The translations under genes and the position numbers were made by a program. From Dermacentor variabilis (Eukaryota; Arthropoda; Arachnida; Ixodida; Ixodidae), in assembly GCF_050947875.1 (NCBI RefSeq), contig NC_134570.1, positions 204,393,250 through 204,457,249 of the forward strand: DNA of 64,000 nucleotides. Direction: 5' to 3'. This document shows, piece after piece, positions 22,303 through 33,425 of the stretch (position 1 is its first letter; the number at the start of each line of letters is the position of its first letter). Under the pieces are notes generated by a model. That model was not told the DNA's origin. It did not search any database and saw nothing but the letters and a program-made list of their open reading frames with translations.

Positions 22303-24417
22303 GGGAGGACACTGCTATTGAAATAATGTTCATCATCTTTTTCATCAATATTAATGAAACTTTCTAGTCTTATTAAGACTTTCGTGTTGATTTTCAAATA
22401 CATAATTCGTTTTCTTGTAGGCAAGTTAATTTCTATGATAATTAACATTTCATTTACATTGTTTAAGGCCACAGTGGAAAATAAATGGCACTATAAAAAT
22501 TATTTTTAAGGAATGAAGGATAGCAAGCACATTTTTTATCTAATCCTTAATAGATATATTACAGTCTATTGAATACAAGCCCACAAAACATGGCAATGAT
22601 GTCGCAGAAATTGTAGCAAAATACTTAATTTCCAAATTGAAAACAAAAAAATTTCCTTGCTATACTTCATAGAATATACACGTATAATAGGCTCCGCTGT
22701 GCAAAAAAAAAAAATTCCATCTGTTCATGGTGTTGGGATATCGAGGCCCGAGTATTACATGGAGCCCAAAATTTGTGTTTCGATAAAGGTACAAAAAAGC
22801 AAGCAGCATTAAATGTGAGGGGACATGGCATCCAGAAAAACCATTGTTGAAACTCGCCAGGCACATGACACATGAAACTTTCAGGACACATCCAATCATC
22901 AGTGCTGCATATAAACATGCAATTAGATTTTTTCTGAGGTCAATAAAAGAAAGTACCATATTTACTTTCATAATGATTGCACTCGTGTTAAGGTCGCACC
23001 CCTGAATTTGCGGCAATTTTTTTTACAAGAAGTGCAATCATTATTCGAGTAGATACGGTAGTTACAATTCTTGTGTCAAAAATTTGGGATGTGATTTGCA
23101 AAAAAGGCACTGCCACAACATAGCTGAAATGAAGCAGGTATCTCCCTGGGTGTTCAAATACTGCAAGTTAGCACTTGAATGTTTGTATCTATACTTTAGC
23201 CAAAGTTATGAAATTCTAAAGTTGTAGCTTTACAAATGTAAATTCTTCTTGGTGATTTCCGCATGATTTCAAAATATTTCAGGGTCCTAAGACACTGTGG
23301 CATAGTTTTTGTGCATTCTCTGACTCGCCTGCAATGAGAGAAAAAAAGAATGACGAGAATTGAATGAGTAGAAGGGACACAGCGCTGATCCCAAAATTTG
23401 AGACTAAGAAAGCTATACTTGAGAAAAAAAAAAGAAACCTTAATAAACTGGGAAAATATAAATTTCCAGCTTTAAAACCGGGAAGTAATAATTGCAGTAT
23501 AAATAAAAATGCAAAATTCTTTGGCTGGTGTAGACTTAAGCACACATATAGGCTCGTAACAAAATCTGGAATGCACCAACACAAACCTGCGTACACGCAA
23601 GAGGCACGGGAATAGGCATCGGCACATTGTCTGCGGTCTGCAAAGTAAACCTACACATGTGAACAGAGGGCTATGGTTAGTTTCGCTGCTGCATTATTGC
23701 CGGTGCGGTATGAGATTGCACTACGCAGTGACTTATCTCCGGTGCGATCTTGTAGGCTCATCTGAACCTTGGGATACTTGTCTCCCCTTTCTTGCCATAG
23801 GAAGCAGAGATGGCTTGCACTTTGCTTTTCATGAACGCGTGTTTGGTTTCAAACTTTTTTTTTAGAGAGGGTTTATTTGCGGCTTACGTTCACAATACGA
23901 TGAACAAATAAAGTGCGTATCAGCTGTTTTCGAAGCAACCCACTGCCATGCCTAGCAGACAAGCTAATGTGCAAGCCTAATTGCAATAGCAACAGCCAAT
24001 CAGAAGGCATCTCTCAGTGCACTGATGCACTGAGCCAATAGGAGGGCCATGTGCATCGCGAGCTTTGTCAGACCGACCCCTGATTGTTTTACGTTTGCGC
24101 TTTTTCTATGCGGCTATCGTCGGCGAGGATGCGGGGAACTGAAAGGCGGAACTTTGAGCTTTTGAACAATACTGAGATGGCGGCACTCAGCGGCGGGAAA
24201 GACGAGAAATAGCTCCGTGAACTCCGGTGTTTCTGCACGATATTGTGGTCGTTTCTCGCCATTCGTGCTGACAAAATAACTTTTTTTGCATGCCTAGGGT
24301 GTGATTTTGGACAGACCATTTTGATATGATGTAAATTAGGCATTACAGAAACGGAAACAAGTAGCTCCCAAAAGTCTTTTTTTTTAGATTTTCTGTTTTT
24401 AAGACTGGTGTCTGCTG
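22303..24417 (+). mobile_element. TTAA-flanked non-coding element R, copy 1
   Basis: The left end gggaggacactgctattg follows TTAA (22299-22302). The right end ...gactggtgtctgctg precedes TTAA (24418-24421). The ends are imperfect inverted repeats (GGGAGGACAC against CAGCAGACAC). It is about 2.1 kb and without a coding domain. It matches copy 2 (42854-51797, opposite strand) over its whole length, including the parts agtagaagggacacagcgctga, aacctgcgtac and ggaactgaaaggcggaac. The first 150 bases also match the 3' end of the transposase-bearing element at 6840-9824, so it is probably mobilised by that type of enzyme. A 103-bp element is inserted at 22956-23058. Confidence 0.8.
22956..23058. mobile_element. 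103-bp TA-flanked miniature inverted-repeat element
   Basis: It begins ccatatttactttcataatg and ends with the reverse complement of ccgtatctactcgaataatg. The 27-base inverted repeats both run into attgcac. TA dinucleotides flank both sides (22954-22955 and 23059-23060). The matching site in R copy 2 reads aaagtatttacaatt without the insert, giving a true empty site and confirming the ends. TA duplication suggests the Tc1/mariner/pogo group. Confidence 0.85.
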
Positions 24418-24421
24418 TTAA

Positions 24422-25002
24422 GATTTAATGTCATTTGCATGGTGCCACACGGGCAAATCAAATGGCATTTGCCTTAATACCGTTCGTCACCGAAGGCATT
24501 TGCCAAAACTCATTCGACTGAGAAATGCGTACTCTCGACACCATAGCTTGCTCAGTGCAAGTTACTTAAATTATTTGAAACGACATCCTATTTAGCAGGG
24601 AACAGCAGCGCGTTTTGGTTATCATTTATTAAAAGCATGTGCTACGCTTCCGACGGCGCCACGCGCTGTGAAACAGATAGGCAAAGATGCTTATCGCAAT
24701 AGGATTGGTAATCATAGCTGTGAATGCTGCATGCGACAATCCAGGAGAATATTTCCTGGTATCAAAATGGGAAACTGAGTGCACACCGGTGTTTTCACGT
24801 GAGACGGGCGGGCAAGCATTGCGGTGAAGCTGCCATGGTGGGCAGCTATATATTGTTTTCGATCGCGCGTGGCTTGTGCATTTGCTTGTGATCTAGGGGC
24901 CGGAAAATGTAACATATGATCACAGTTTCCCGACGTACTAAATGTTGGTGCCGAAAAGTCCTGTATTCCAGGAACCTATGAAGCGGTAAAAAATGAGTAT
25001 AA
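24422..25002. other. Intronic sequence, nothing identified
   Basis: Between R copy 1 and the Tigger-like fragment. No exon, repeat pair or domain was recognised. Confidence 0.4.
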
Positions 25003-25505
25003 AGTGACACCTCGTTAAAACGTAGTTGACCGGAGCTCAGAAAAAGTACGTACTAAACGGTAGTACTGTTTAACCGAAATAGCATGAGATCACCCACTTA
25101 CCTGACGAAAACGGAACTCAGAGAGAGTACAATGAAAGGGGAAGGAGACATGCAGTATTTATTCACTTCGCACGACAAAAGTGTTACTTTCGTTTGATGC
25201 CGCGGCGACCTAGCGCGACGACAGCGGTCTCAAACTTACTGGAGCTGCGTGCCAGCTTCTCAGCCAGCCCCCTCTTCTCAGCAAACACTTGCATGGCAGA
25301 TTCCTCGTTGGCGTTACATATTCTCCGTGCAAGTGCGCAGTAGTGCTGCAGAACTCCCGGGGCACCTTTTTCATTGCCAGCTGCCGGAGTTCAGAATACT
25401 TTTCGTTTGGAATAGTTACGTTATCGCGCCCCTGTTCTCGTCACGACGATTGCATTCATGAGGCTGACGTAACGCGCAGCTTCTGCCACTGTCGGGGCTG
25501 AATCA
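25003..25505 (-). mobile_element. Tigger/pogo-like element T1 (one end only)
   Basis: It begins with cacctcgttaaaacgtagttg, which matches the terminal repeat of the complete copy T2 at 52755. The two copies stay alike for about 490 bases, including agcaaacacttgcatggcag and gttacgttatcgcgcccctg. Similarity ends at about 25505, where R copy 3 begins. On the - strand the shared part still reads like the acidic-then-TVAEAARYVSLMNAIV C-terminal tail of Tigger-type transposases, now broken. Confidence 0.65.
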
Positions 25506-25511
25506 GTTTTT

Positions 25512-26108
25512 CTTTTCGTTTTTTTTTTATTTTAAGAGGGTCGATTTGTTGCTTTAAGTTCGCAATAGAATCAACAAAGAAATGGCAGTTCAACAGTTTT
25601 CGAAGCAGATCCGCTGGCAGGCCTAGCATATAAGTGGTGCACTTGCATCATCGGGGTATTAGTTTCCATAGCAACATCCAGTCGCGAGGTGCCTCTCAGC
25701 GTACTGGCACACTGGACCAATAAGGGGGGTCGCGTGCATCGCTAGCTTCGTCAGACTGTCCTTTGATTGTTTTATGTTCGTGCTTTTTCTATGCTGCCAC
25801 TGTCGACAAGGATGCAGGGAACTGAAAGGCGGAACTTTGAGCTTTCGAATGATACCAAGATGGCAGCGCCCAGCAAAGGGAAAGACGAGAAATATGCCCG
25901 TGAACTCCAGTGCTTCTGCGCGATTTTGGACTCCTTTCTCACTGTCCTTGCTGACAAAAAAATTTTTTTATTCTGACACTTGGGGTGCACTTTGGTCAAA
26001 TGATTTTGATACGGTGTAGATAAGCCATTATAAATGGTGAAACAGGTAGTTCCCCCAAATTTTCTTTTTTTTTTCGCAATTTTCGGTTTTTGAGACTGGT
26101 GTCCCCCC
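25512..26108 (+). mobile_element. Element R, copy 3 (right 600 bp only)
   Basis: It matches R copy 1 from about 23865 onward: gttttcgaagca, cagactgtcctttgattg, ggaactgaaaggcggaac and agatggcagcgccc are all shared. It ends ...gagactggtgtcccccc at 26108, followed by TTAA at 26109-26112. The left end is truncated at the junction with the Tigger-like fragment. The TTAA is at the same time the left flank of element B. Confidence 0.75.
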
Positions 26109-26112
26109 TTAA

Positions 26113-27090
26113 CTCTTTCCCTACCATGGGGCAAATATGTGTTTTTTGTAGGTTACGAGATTTTTTTTTGTTTTTAAGAAAATACTGCACTAAATATTTT
26201 ATGTAATACATAAACGAAAAGCTGAATGAATGCACTTTTCATGCATAAATGTTTTATTAACGAGGTGTATGTCATAAAAAAGACAAATTGCCAGGATCAA
26301 GATTGTGGAATAAATTGAACAATGTTTGTAAAGACACGCTTATATCTACTAAGAAAAATATATAACAAATATTATGAGATATACAAAATGTATTGCTGTC
26401 TAATAGGCAGTATCTCTGAAAAAATAAAAATGTTTCATTGATCAGGTATTCCACTACAAAAATTTTAACTGCCAACACTACAGTAGGGCGTGCCGGGCTA
26501 TGGCTGCGGATGTTCTGGGCTGGTTTGTGTCGTCGTCGCTCTCAAGAATCAAAGTCTGACGAATAGGCAGCATCCTGAGACTCGTTGCTGCATGATACAT
26601 CGATAAAATCAGCCGCAGACCCACGGGAATCACGAGATCTGTGATATTTTGAAGCGCTTGCGCCGCTCCCAGAGGCGGCCGTCATTGCTTTCTACTTTGA
26701 CGATCGCGGAACTTCGGAGCTCATTCAGAAATTACTGCCTGGCTTAAAAAAATTTAACTGCTTAGAAAACAAAATTATAGTTCTCCTCCTTCACGTCCAA
26801 TAGTGCAGTGTGTCCGTGAGCGGTGTGTAAGGTCTCTAAAGTACCCTTTCAAACAATCGATAGCGGGCAGCCATTTTTGCTTTCTACTTTGACGATCGCG
26901 AAACATCAAAGCATGTTCAAAAATCACTGCCTGGTCAGAAAAAAAGCAAACTGCATAGAAAACAAAAATATAGTTCTCCTCCTTCACATACGATAGCGCA
27001 GTGTGTATGTGAGCGGCGCGAACGGTCTCGAAAACGTCATTTTAAACTATCGTTGGCGGGCTATGTCCAATGGGCGCGGTACGGAAAGAG
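26113..27090 (+). mobile_element. TTAA-flanked inverted-repeat element B
   Basis: It is flanked by TTAA at 26109-26112 and 27091-27094. The left terminus ctctttccctaccatggg and the reverse complement of the right terminus, ctctttccgtaccgcgcc, form an imperfect 18-base inverted repeat. Inside is a two-unit tandem duplication of about 192 bases (starts near 26687 and 26879, marked by gctttctactttgacgatcgc). There is no coding domain. A second, truncated copy ends at 3041. TTAA targeting fits piggyBac- or Kolobok-type non-autonomous elements. Confidence 0.8.
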
Positions 27091-27094
27091 TTAA

Positions 27095-27644
27095 AGAGCC
27101 CCAGGTGTTCAAATTACTTCGCAGTCCCCAACCCCCATTACGTCATGACTCATAATCAGGTTGGTGTTCTAACATGTTATAACCCTAGAACTTTTTTTTT
27201 TAAGTTGGTTAGTCAGAACATAACTGATAGCTCAAAGCGTACCGAAAAACAAATGGAACTTTAAAGTAAGTTTGGCTGTGACCTCCAATGAGGTGGAAGT
27301 GAGGAAAAACTGATAAATGCCTGATTCTAGCTTGATGCTTACTGAGTGACCCATCATGGTGTACTGGGAGAGCAGGGGTCAAAAAACCCCCGATCCAGGG
27401 GTAAAAAACTGGGACCACTGCCTTTCCTGGGAAGTCTCTTTACCATCTCTACTAACCAGGAGGCGAGCAGCACGAGGCTGAATGAATCATTTTGGCAACT
27501 TATAGTATGACTGGCGTCTCATGCTGCAATTACTGTTTCAGAGTCTGTTCATCCGCTTCAGTGTAACTTGAAGGTACAAATGCACTGCCTACTTCCTTCG
27601 GCCTAAATTTTGAAAGTCATTTAAAAAATACTTCTTCATTGCAG
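27095..27644. other. Intronic sequence before GCN1 exon 3
   Basis: About 550 bases without a recognisable repeat. The final 40 bases include the pyrimidine-rich acceptor of the 81-nt exon. Confidence 0.5.
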
Positions 27645-27725
27645 GAGAATCCAAAGAACTTGCCTGTAGAGAAGATGCTTGAGACAGTTGTGGGACTTCT
27701 GGGAAGGACTACTGGACGTATTCAG
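27645..27725 (+). CDS. GCN1: GCN1 internal exon 3 of 6 visible (81-nt micro-exon)
   Basis: A short exon of exactly 27 codons, phase 0 at both ends, lies between an acceptor ending in cttcattgcag and a gtacag donor. Its product contains LPVEKMLETVVGLLG and ends in GRIQ. This matches the human GCN1 segment containing ELLPRVAMLRLLTWVIG and ending in PRLQ. Because both phases are 0, skipping it would keep the reading frame, but family conservation argues that it is constitutive. It is too short to stand out as an open frame and was found by following the phase and homology of its neighbours. Confidence 0.88.
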
Positions 27726-28675
27726 GTACAGTGACATGCAAAGGGATCAGGGTTTATGGCTCGCATTTTAAAAAATTCACTACAGAGCAGCAATTTTGGG
27801 GAAGCTGTTTTCTTAGCGAAAGCTTACCTCCCAGCCCTTCTTCTTATTATTTTTTATCCATGGGACTGCATTGGTATTTTTTTTTTCAGCATCTATCTGC
27901 CCTTCTGTGAATGTAATGTGACCTTTATTACAAAGTGAGGGTGAAGTTTTGAAAGCCAAATTTGATTATGTACAATTAATGAGGGCAGTTCTGACTGAGT
28001 CAATGCACTTTGTGCATCAGATGCTTTGATAACCTGCTTTGGAATGTTATGATTTTAACATTGCCAAATAACATTGTGGAATGCAGCCTGTGGGCTTCTC
28101 ACCTGTGCTCTTAGGACAAAGGAACGACAGCACAGCAGTGCAAACAATCACAAGGGCATTTATTGCACCTTTCATAGATCAATGCCTGCTAGCCAGGTTG
28201 CTATCCACAAAACATGTAGATGGGCACGCGACAAATCTAGAAGTCCGACTCACCGCGACCGGATAACGAGCGAAATGTTCGCCCCATGCTGAATCCCAAC
28301 GCCAGGTCGTTCGCACGTTGGGTCACGCGAACGGTGACGCATTCGAAGGAGGCCATGCGAGACGGTCTCGCAGAAGCATGTATCGGTGCACGCGCGGGAC
28401 GTCTGCGGCGCTCGCCGACCCACAGCCAAAAAGGAAGCGTCTTCTCCCTTCCGCAACCAAGTAACCCCGCCGTGAGGCGGCGCTAGAAGCGCAACACTCG
28501 TGCCATCTCTCGTACTGCGCTTCAACCACACCGACCGCCGCAGGCCCCAGGCCACGTGGCGAAGCCGGATTACAGGAGACGGGAGCTATGTGGAAAAACA
28601 ACGTATCAGGGGACGCATGACAGTCGCGCATCCTCACATCCCAGGGGGCTACAGAGCCCTTTCCTTTAATTTCCC
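27726..28675. other. Intronic sequence, possible solitary LTR-like block
   Basis: No exon is visible. The block 28090-28640 is GC-rich and contains gggcatttattgcacc. Its composition resembles the LTR or 3' region of an LTR element, and a similar tttattgc word occurs at 40440, but no pair of ends or target duplication was found. I leave it unclassified. Confidence 0.3.
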
Positions 28676-29736
28676 CTCCAAAAAATTTTAAGACAACTTT
28701 GAATTTTGTGTAGCCAGTAGTGACCACATTCATAAAAAATTAACTACACCAGCTTTCAAAAAAAAGCAAGCCTGTTACCCCCTCGCAAAGTCATTCAGGA
28801 ACAGAATAAAAGAAATGGCATGCAAATCTGAAGAGCGGTTCTTGAGATGTCGCCTTCCCCAGCACCACTAGTAGCAAAAAATCCATTCCGAGAAAAACGG
28901 CCTTAAAGTTGAACACATGTTTTTAATTAGAAAGCTCCTGCGAAGCTTCTAATTAGCTCTTGTGGCTCCAGGCACACTCAATGTGTCGGACTTTCGACTG
29001 GCGACAGCCGACAGCACAGTTCCTCCGCTGAAAAGCATCTACGCAGTTGGCACTTGCTGCGGAAGATGGGAAGTTCGATGCTCGTACAAGACACATATCG
29101 CGCTTCCGCGCACCGAACATCTGCATTGTCTTGGGCTTTGCCGGCATCGCGTGCAGCGAAGAACTAGCGAAAAAAAGAAAGAAAGCTGAGAAAATAATCT
29201 AAAAGGTAGCACAAGGCGATTAGCAGCTCGCAAGCAGGCGTCTGTTGAGCAGCAAGGGGCAACAACTATGCGAGCGTGGCGGCCGCAGCATCAAAAGGAG
29301 CAGCCGCCACCGCCGCCCTCACAGCAGCCAATGGCAGGCGCGCTTTAGCCCACAGGATTTGAATGTTGCTCTCCGGCCAATCAGCGCACCGCATCACATC
29401 ACGGAAAAATGCTAATCGCGCCTCAATCGCGTTGACGATGCCATTTTGCAAGGCAACAAAACAGAGACGAATTCACGGTCAAAACGGCACCAAGATGGTG
29501 TGGGCAGGCCGCACGGGTCGGGAATGGCGTGCGCGCGAAGTTTGAATTCATTTTGGAATTTGCGCATTTTGTGGGCAGCGATGGCCTCAAAAGTAGCGTC
29601 TTTTTGGTACTTTGCGGTTGAATCAGGTGCTGATAATTACAGAAGAGGTAGTTTATGAGACATACAACCCAAAAATATTGTTTTTGAAAAATCTACTTTT
29701 TCGCAATTTTTCGGTTTTCGAGCGCCGTGTCCCCCC
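28676..29736. mobile_element. Element with an R/transposon-1-type right end
   Basis: The right end ttttcggttttcgagcgccg, then tgtcccccc to 29736, followed by TTAA at 29737-29740, matches the termini of copy 1 of the transposon (TTAA-GGGGGGACA) and of R copy 3. The left end is uncertain; 28676 is a TTAA but lacks the expected G-run. The Tigger-type coding sequence starts immediately after 29740, so this element may have inserted into that gene. Non-coding. Confidence 0.45.
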
Positions 29737-29740
29737 TTAA

Positions 29741-30619
29741 GTTGGGCTACCGCAACCGTGTGATCGACCGGATTCTGCTCAATATGAGCATGAAGTGTGA
29801 GCATGAACGATTGACTTGCACATGGTGATCGAGAGACTACGGGCTGCTTGGATGGCTGTACCGGCAAGCACAATCGCCAGTTGTTTCCGGCATGCCTCAT
29901 TTGGTGTCAGCAGTGGAAGTTACAGCGATGGTCTCGGTGCTGCCTCCAATGAGGGTGCCACGGACGACCAAGCCCTAGCGTCGCGGGACGCTCTCTTTGA
30001 CCCTGGCGTTCTGCCCGACTGCGACACCTTCTGCATGTACGTCAGTGCCGATGCTGATGTGCTGATGACGGAAGAGCTAAAGGAGGCGGAAACTGTGCAC
30101 GTGGTGACAGGATCGCCTAATGACGACAGTGACGAATTTTTCGACGACAGCCCGGAGCCTAATATTGGCGAACCCAATGTACCGACGTCCACACAAGTGC
30201 TGGATGCAGCAGACCTGCTGCGCCGCTTCCTTGGCGCTCACGAAGACGGCGAGGACGGACTCGAAGTGGCGGCTGCAGCTGAAAAAGCCATCATTCGCCT
30301 GAAGAAGATGCTGCAAAAATCTATCAAGGACTTTTTTCCTGCGAAGTGAGCCGCCAGCTGGTGTGCTGTTGATCGATCAGTGATGAGCCATTTGGCGTGA
30401 ATAAAGTAGCAATTTCTTGCTGTCATTTTCTCGCTTGTTTTTTGCCGTGCGACGGCCGTTTTCTTTTTCGTGTGGTGGGCTGCTGTGAGATTTGGTGGTG
30501 AGCACATCTTCTCTTGCCTGCTAATTGTGGATAAAAATGGATAGTGTCTATATCGAACTAATGGTTATAACGCAGTAATTGTGACCCCCCTTCAACTTCG
30601 TTATAGTGAGGTTTTACTG
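29741..30619 (+). pseudogene. C-terminal fragment of a Tigger/jerky-like transposase with right terminal repeat
   Basis: In the frame leading into 29816-30349 the sequence reads like the end of a DDE_1-family (CENP-B/Tigger/jerky) transposase. It has a YRNRVIDRILLNM-like stretch, then RAAWMAVPASTIASCFRHASF, the hallmark AWxxVxxxTIxNCFRHAGF motif. An acidic linker and a terminal helix with DAADLLRRFLG follow, ending SIKDFFPAK at 30349. The catalytic core is missing, and a frameshift lies near 29800. After the gene comes a right terminal repeat, tatagtgaggttttactg, to 30619 and then TA. The element belongs to the pogo/Tigger group and is 5'-truncated. Confidence 0.65.
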
Positions 30620-30621
30620 TA

Positions 30622-31786
30622 CAGTGGAACCTCTATATAACAAACTTGTACTTGAAAGAAGAACTTTGTAAAATTGTGAATTTCGTTAATTTGAAGTTTA
30701 ACAGTTTCAGCAGTGCAGATCATGCTGAAAGAAATCAGCATGGCTTGCGGAAACCTCGATTAGCATTTTGCCTCATGTGACACCATAACTCTTGGATGCC
30801 ATGGCTGACTTTGCTTAGTGCCTGCAGCCGTCATCAGATGGCACCCTCAAATTAAAAGTATTAGGCAGTATAATAGCAATAGCTTGGTTGTGCAACCCAC
30901 CGCCCCATTCCAAAGGGGACGCTCATAACATCCATCCATAAATGTGCAACAAAATACAGATATTAGTATAAAAAATGTTGCAGTTTCACCAGAAAGGCGG
31001 AGCATTGATGGCGATAGCAAAGAGACAACTAGATCATGTAGGGTTTCTAGTTTTATTGGTGCCACGTGCGTGCAACCAAAGATCACTCGGGGACCAATAA
31101 CACTTGCTGTCCCAACGCGGGTGAACGCTTCGCACCATGCCTTGGAAATTTCAGATTATGTGACCGCCAACATTAGACACACGGGAACAAAACGTGCATC
31201 AAGGTAGCAGCCACCGTGGCTCGTCCTTTGCACTCGCTGAAGATTGCCTCCAAAATGTGCTGTGTGGCCCGCATAAGGACAGCCATGCGCAGCTATAGCT
31301 ATGCCAGATTAAAGGAGATGCACGGGTCCCTTGCCCCCTCCTCCCATTTAGCTTGTGCTTGATTACATTGCTGCATACTCGCCCTGTGTGCAGAAGGAAT
31401 CATCGGTTCTTGTGTTTCTGTGAACTGCCATACTTCCCGTGGTTTCTACGAGTTACGCAATAAGTAGTGCAGCACTGTTTCCTGCATACTACATCCATGC
31501 GCACATGCCTCGATAATGTTTTTGCCATTCAAACTTTTTGTGTGGAAGGATGCATACAAAAAACTTATTCCTTTGCCAACATTTTTATAGATTTTTTGCT
31601 ATATTTATATGCCATACAGGCTACACGTACATGCTTGAAATGACCGAAAACTTCGTGAAATCAAAACCATATAACGAAATTACTTTGTTAAATCATGAAA
31701 AGGAATACGTGGTTTTCAATAGAACTAAGATAAGGAAATGAAAATTGTTCATTACATTGTGAATTTCGTTAAATCAAGGTTCATTA
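30622..31786. mobile_element. Putative pogo-like non-autonomous element
   Basis: The left end cagtggaacctctatataac starts immediately after the TA shared with the previous element. The sequence ending near 31786 (gaatttcgttaaatcaaggt, then tcatta) looks like the diverged opposite terminus. There is no recognisable coding sequence. The right boundary is uncertain. Confidence 0.45.
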
Positions 31787-33281
31787 TTGGGGGCGAGGAC
31801 TACTTACGGAGTCGCCATCTGTCGGAAGCACAACCCTTGCGTAATATAAGGGATGACGCGGCACACCCCTCATAGATTTGGCTTACGGCGCTCAATAAAA
31901 ACGCCATGCGGCAACCCTTTTGGACATTTCTGTAAGGTCGCTCAAAACGAGAAGTTCCCTACTGTCGAAATAATAATCTTGGGTAAACTGAAAGCACAGA
32001 GTCGTTTACAGATGCTCTCTCTTTACCCAATGCGTATAGTGAACGCTACTGCGTGCGGTAGCTGCAGTGGAGTCTCCTGAACTGGCTTCTTGCGTGAAAG
32101 GTAGGCAAATGCTGAGAGCAAACTAAGTGAAATATATTCTTATAGTGGGCTGTCTGTATAAATTAACGAAGCATAACAGAATGAAGCCTCAATGCAGCGA
32201 TTGCACGGGTTCGCAACAGCTGACTGCGCGTCTGCATGCATGTCCGCACGCAATGTTTCGTTTTCGCTGTGAGCGCGTGGTCCCGCCATGCCGTGAGCTT
32301 TAGGCCGCAGAATGTGAGCACTTGGTAGTACACAAGCAACCATTGTTACGTGGCCACTAGCACAGCTGCTCAAAAATAATTTAGTTATAGAGGCTTCGAT
32401 GCCTATGGTAACTGTGATCTGCCGTCGTGATGATTCAATATTTTTTTTTCTTTAGCATGTTTTAATACTATTTCTCAAGTTGCGTCGCCCGGTATGTTTA
32501 TCAGTATTCTCAACGTGCGATTTTTGGCTGCTTTTTCGTAATCCAGTGCATTAATTCGTAGCACAAACATTACCATATGCCATGCCTTTTTTTAATGTGC
32601 TTCTTACTGCTCCCTTTCCATTCCATTGAACTTGCAGTATCTAGCGTCAAGTTCATAGACAAAACTGTCATAGCATTAGCAGGGCAGCAAGCGCGGGCGA
32701 GTGTCTCACTTCGCGTTTTCTGCTACTCACCGAACATAGCAGTCCCGGCGCTGAAGCAGAAATTTTCTTTGCGTCTGGGTTTGCTGCATGCCCAAGTTGT
32801 AGCCGATGGCTGTTTGCCGTTTCTAAGTTTCGCAAGCCAAGCTTCACGCAGCTTCTTGTCCTGTGGCTACGTGTGAATAAGGCTGACACTGGGCTCCGTT
32901 GCGTATGTCCGGCACTGTGGCACCGGGCAGTAGCCTACCGTACTGCATGCCTCTAAAGGCAGCCCTACCTCTTATAGTGCTTTCAAATGTCAAGCAGACA
33001 CCCAAGATGGTAAAGCCTCGCCACTTCATCAGAAGCGCAGCGCAAGTGGGACTTTAAACTTTCGTTTTCAGCTCGCTTCGGTGCTTCCGAAGCAGCCGAT
33101 GTGGCCGCTGTGTCCACGCGATCCGTCATGCCACATCACGCTGACGGTGGCACCATCTTTTGCAGTGGTGAAGCTCACCCCCAATATTGAGGTTTGTCTG
33201 TGCGAGAAAATGAAGTGCCAATTTTACTGACTTTGTCCTGTGGAGCTTTAACTGTTCAACAATATCTGTACTTGCCTGCAG
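31787..33281. other. Intronic sequence before GCN1 exon 4
   Basis: No supported feature. A stretch near 33070-33192 looks exon-like, with a ttttcag before it and a gag/gttt after it, and it opens a short frame. However, GCN1 exons 3 and 4 already join without a gap, so it is not needed. Confidence 0.4.
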
Positions 33282-33425
33282 CGCCTGGCACAGAAAGTGG
33301 CGGTCGATGTGTCCTTTGCCATCAGTGGCCTTGAGGGCTGCAGTCGGGCCGATGTTGCTGAGGTTAAAGTCCTGCTTGGTGCCCTCTACTCACCTGAGCT
33401 CGTAGTGCGAGAAACTGCTCTTCAG
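33282..33425 (+). CDS. GCN1: GCN1 internal exon 4 of 6 visible
   Basis: This exon has 48 codons, phase 0 at both ends, an acceptor ending in cttgcctgcag and a perfect gtaagc donor. The product contains GCSRADVAEVKVLLGAL and SPELVVRETALQ. It matches the human segment with a DGC stretch, an acidic linker, VDVLLCALQSP and SVRETVLR. It follows the 81-nt exon directly in the protein: the IQ/RLA junction aligns with at most one residue of difference, so no exon is missing in the 5.6-kb intron between them. The next intron, 18.9 kb, holds a LINE, a Gypsy element and Penelope insertions. Confidence 0.92.

Noticed and set aside
33070..33192. Possible extra exon between GCN1 exons 3 and 4
   Set aside because: It has acceptor-like and donor-like ends and a short open frame, but GCN1 exons 3 and 4 already join in phase and align with the family without a gap.
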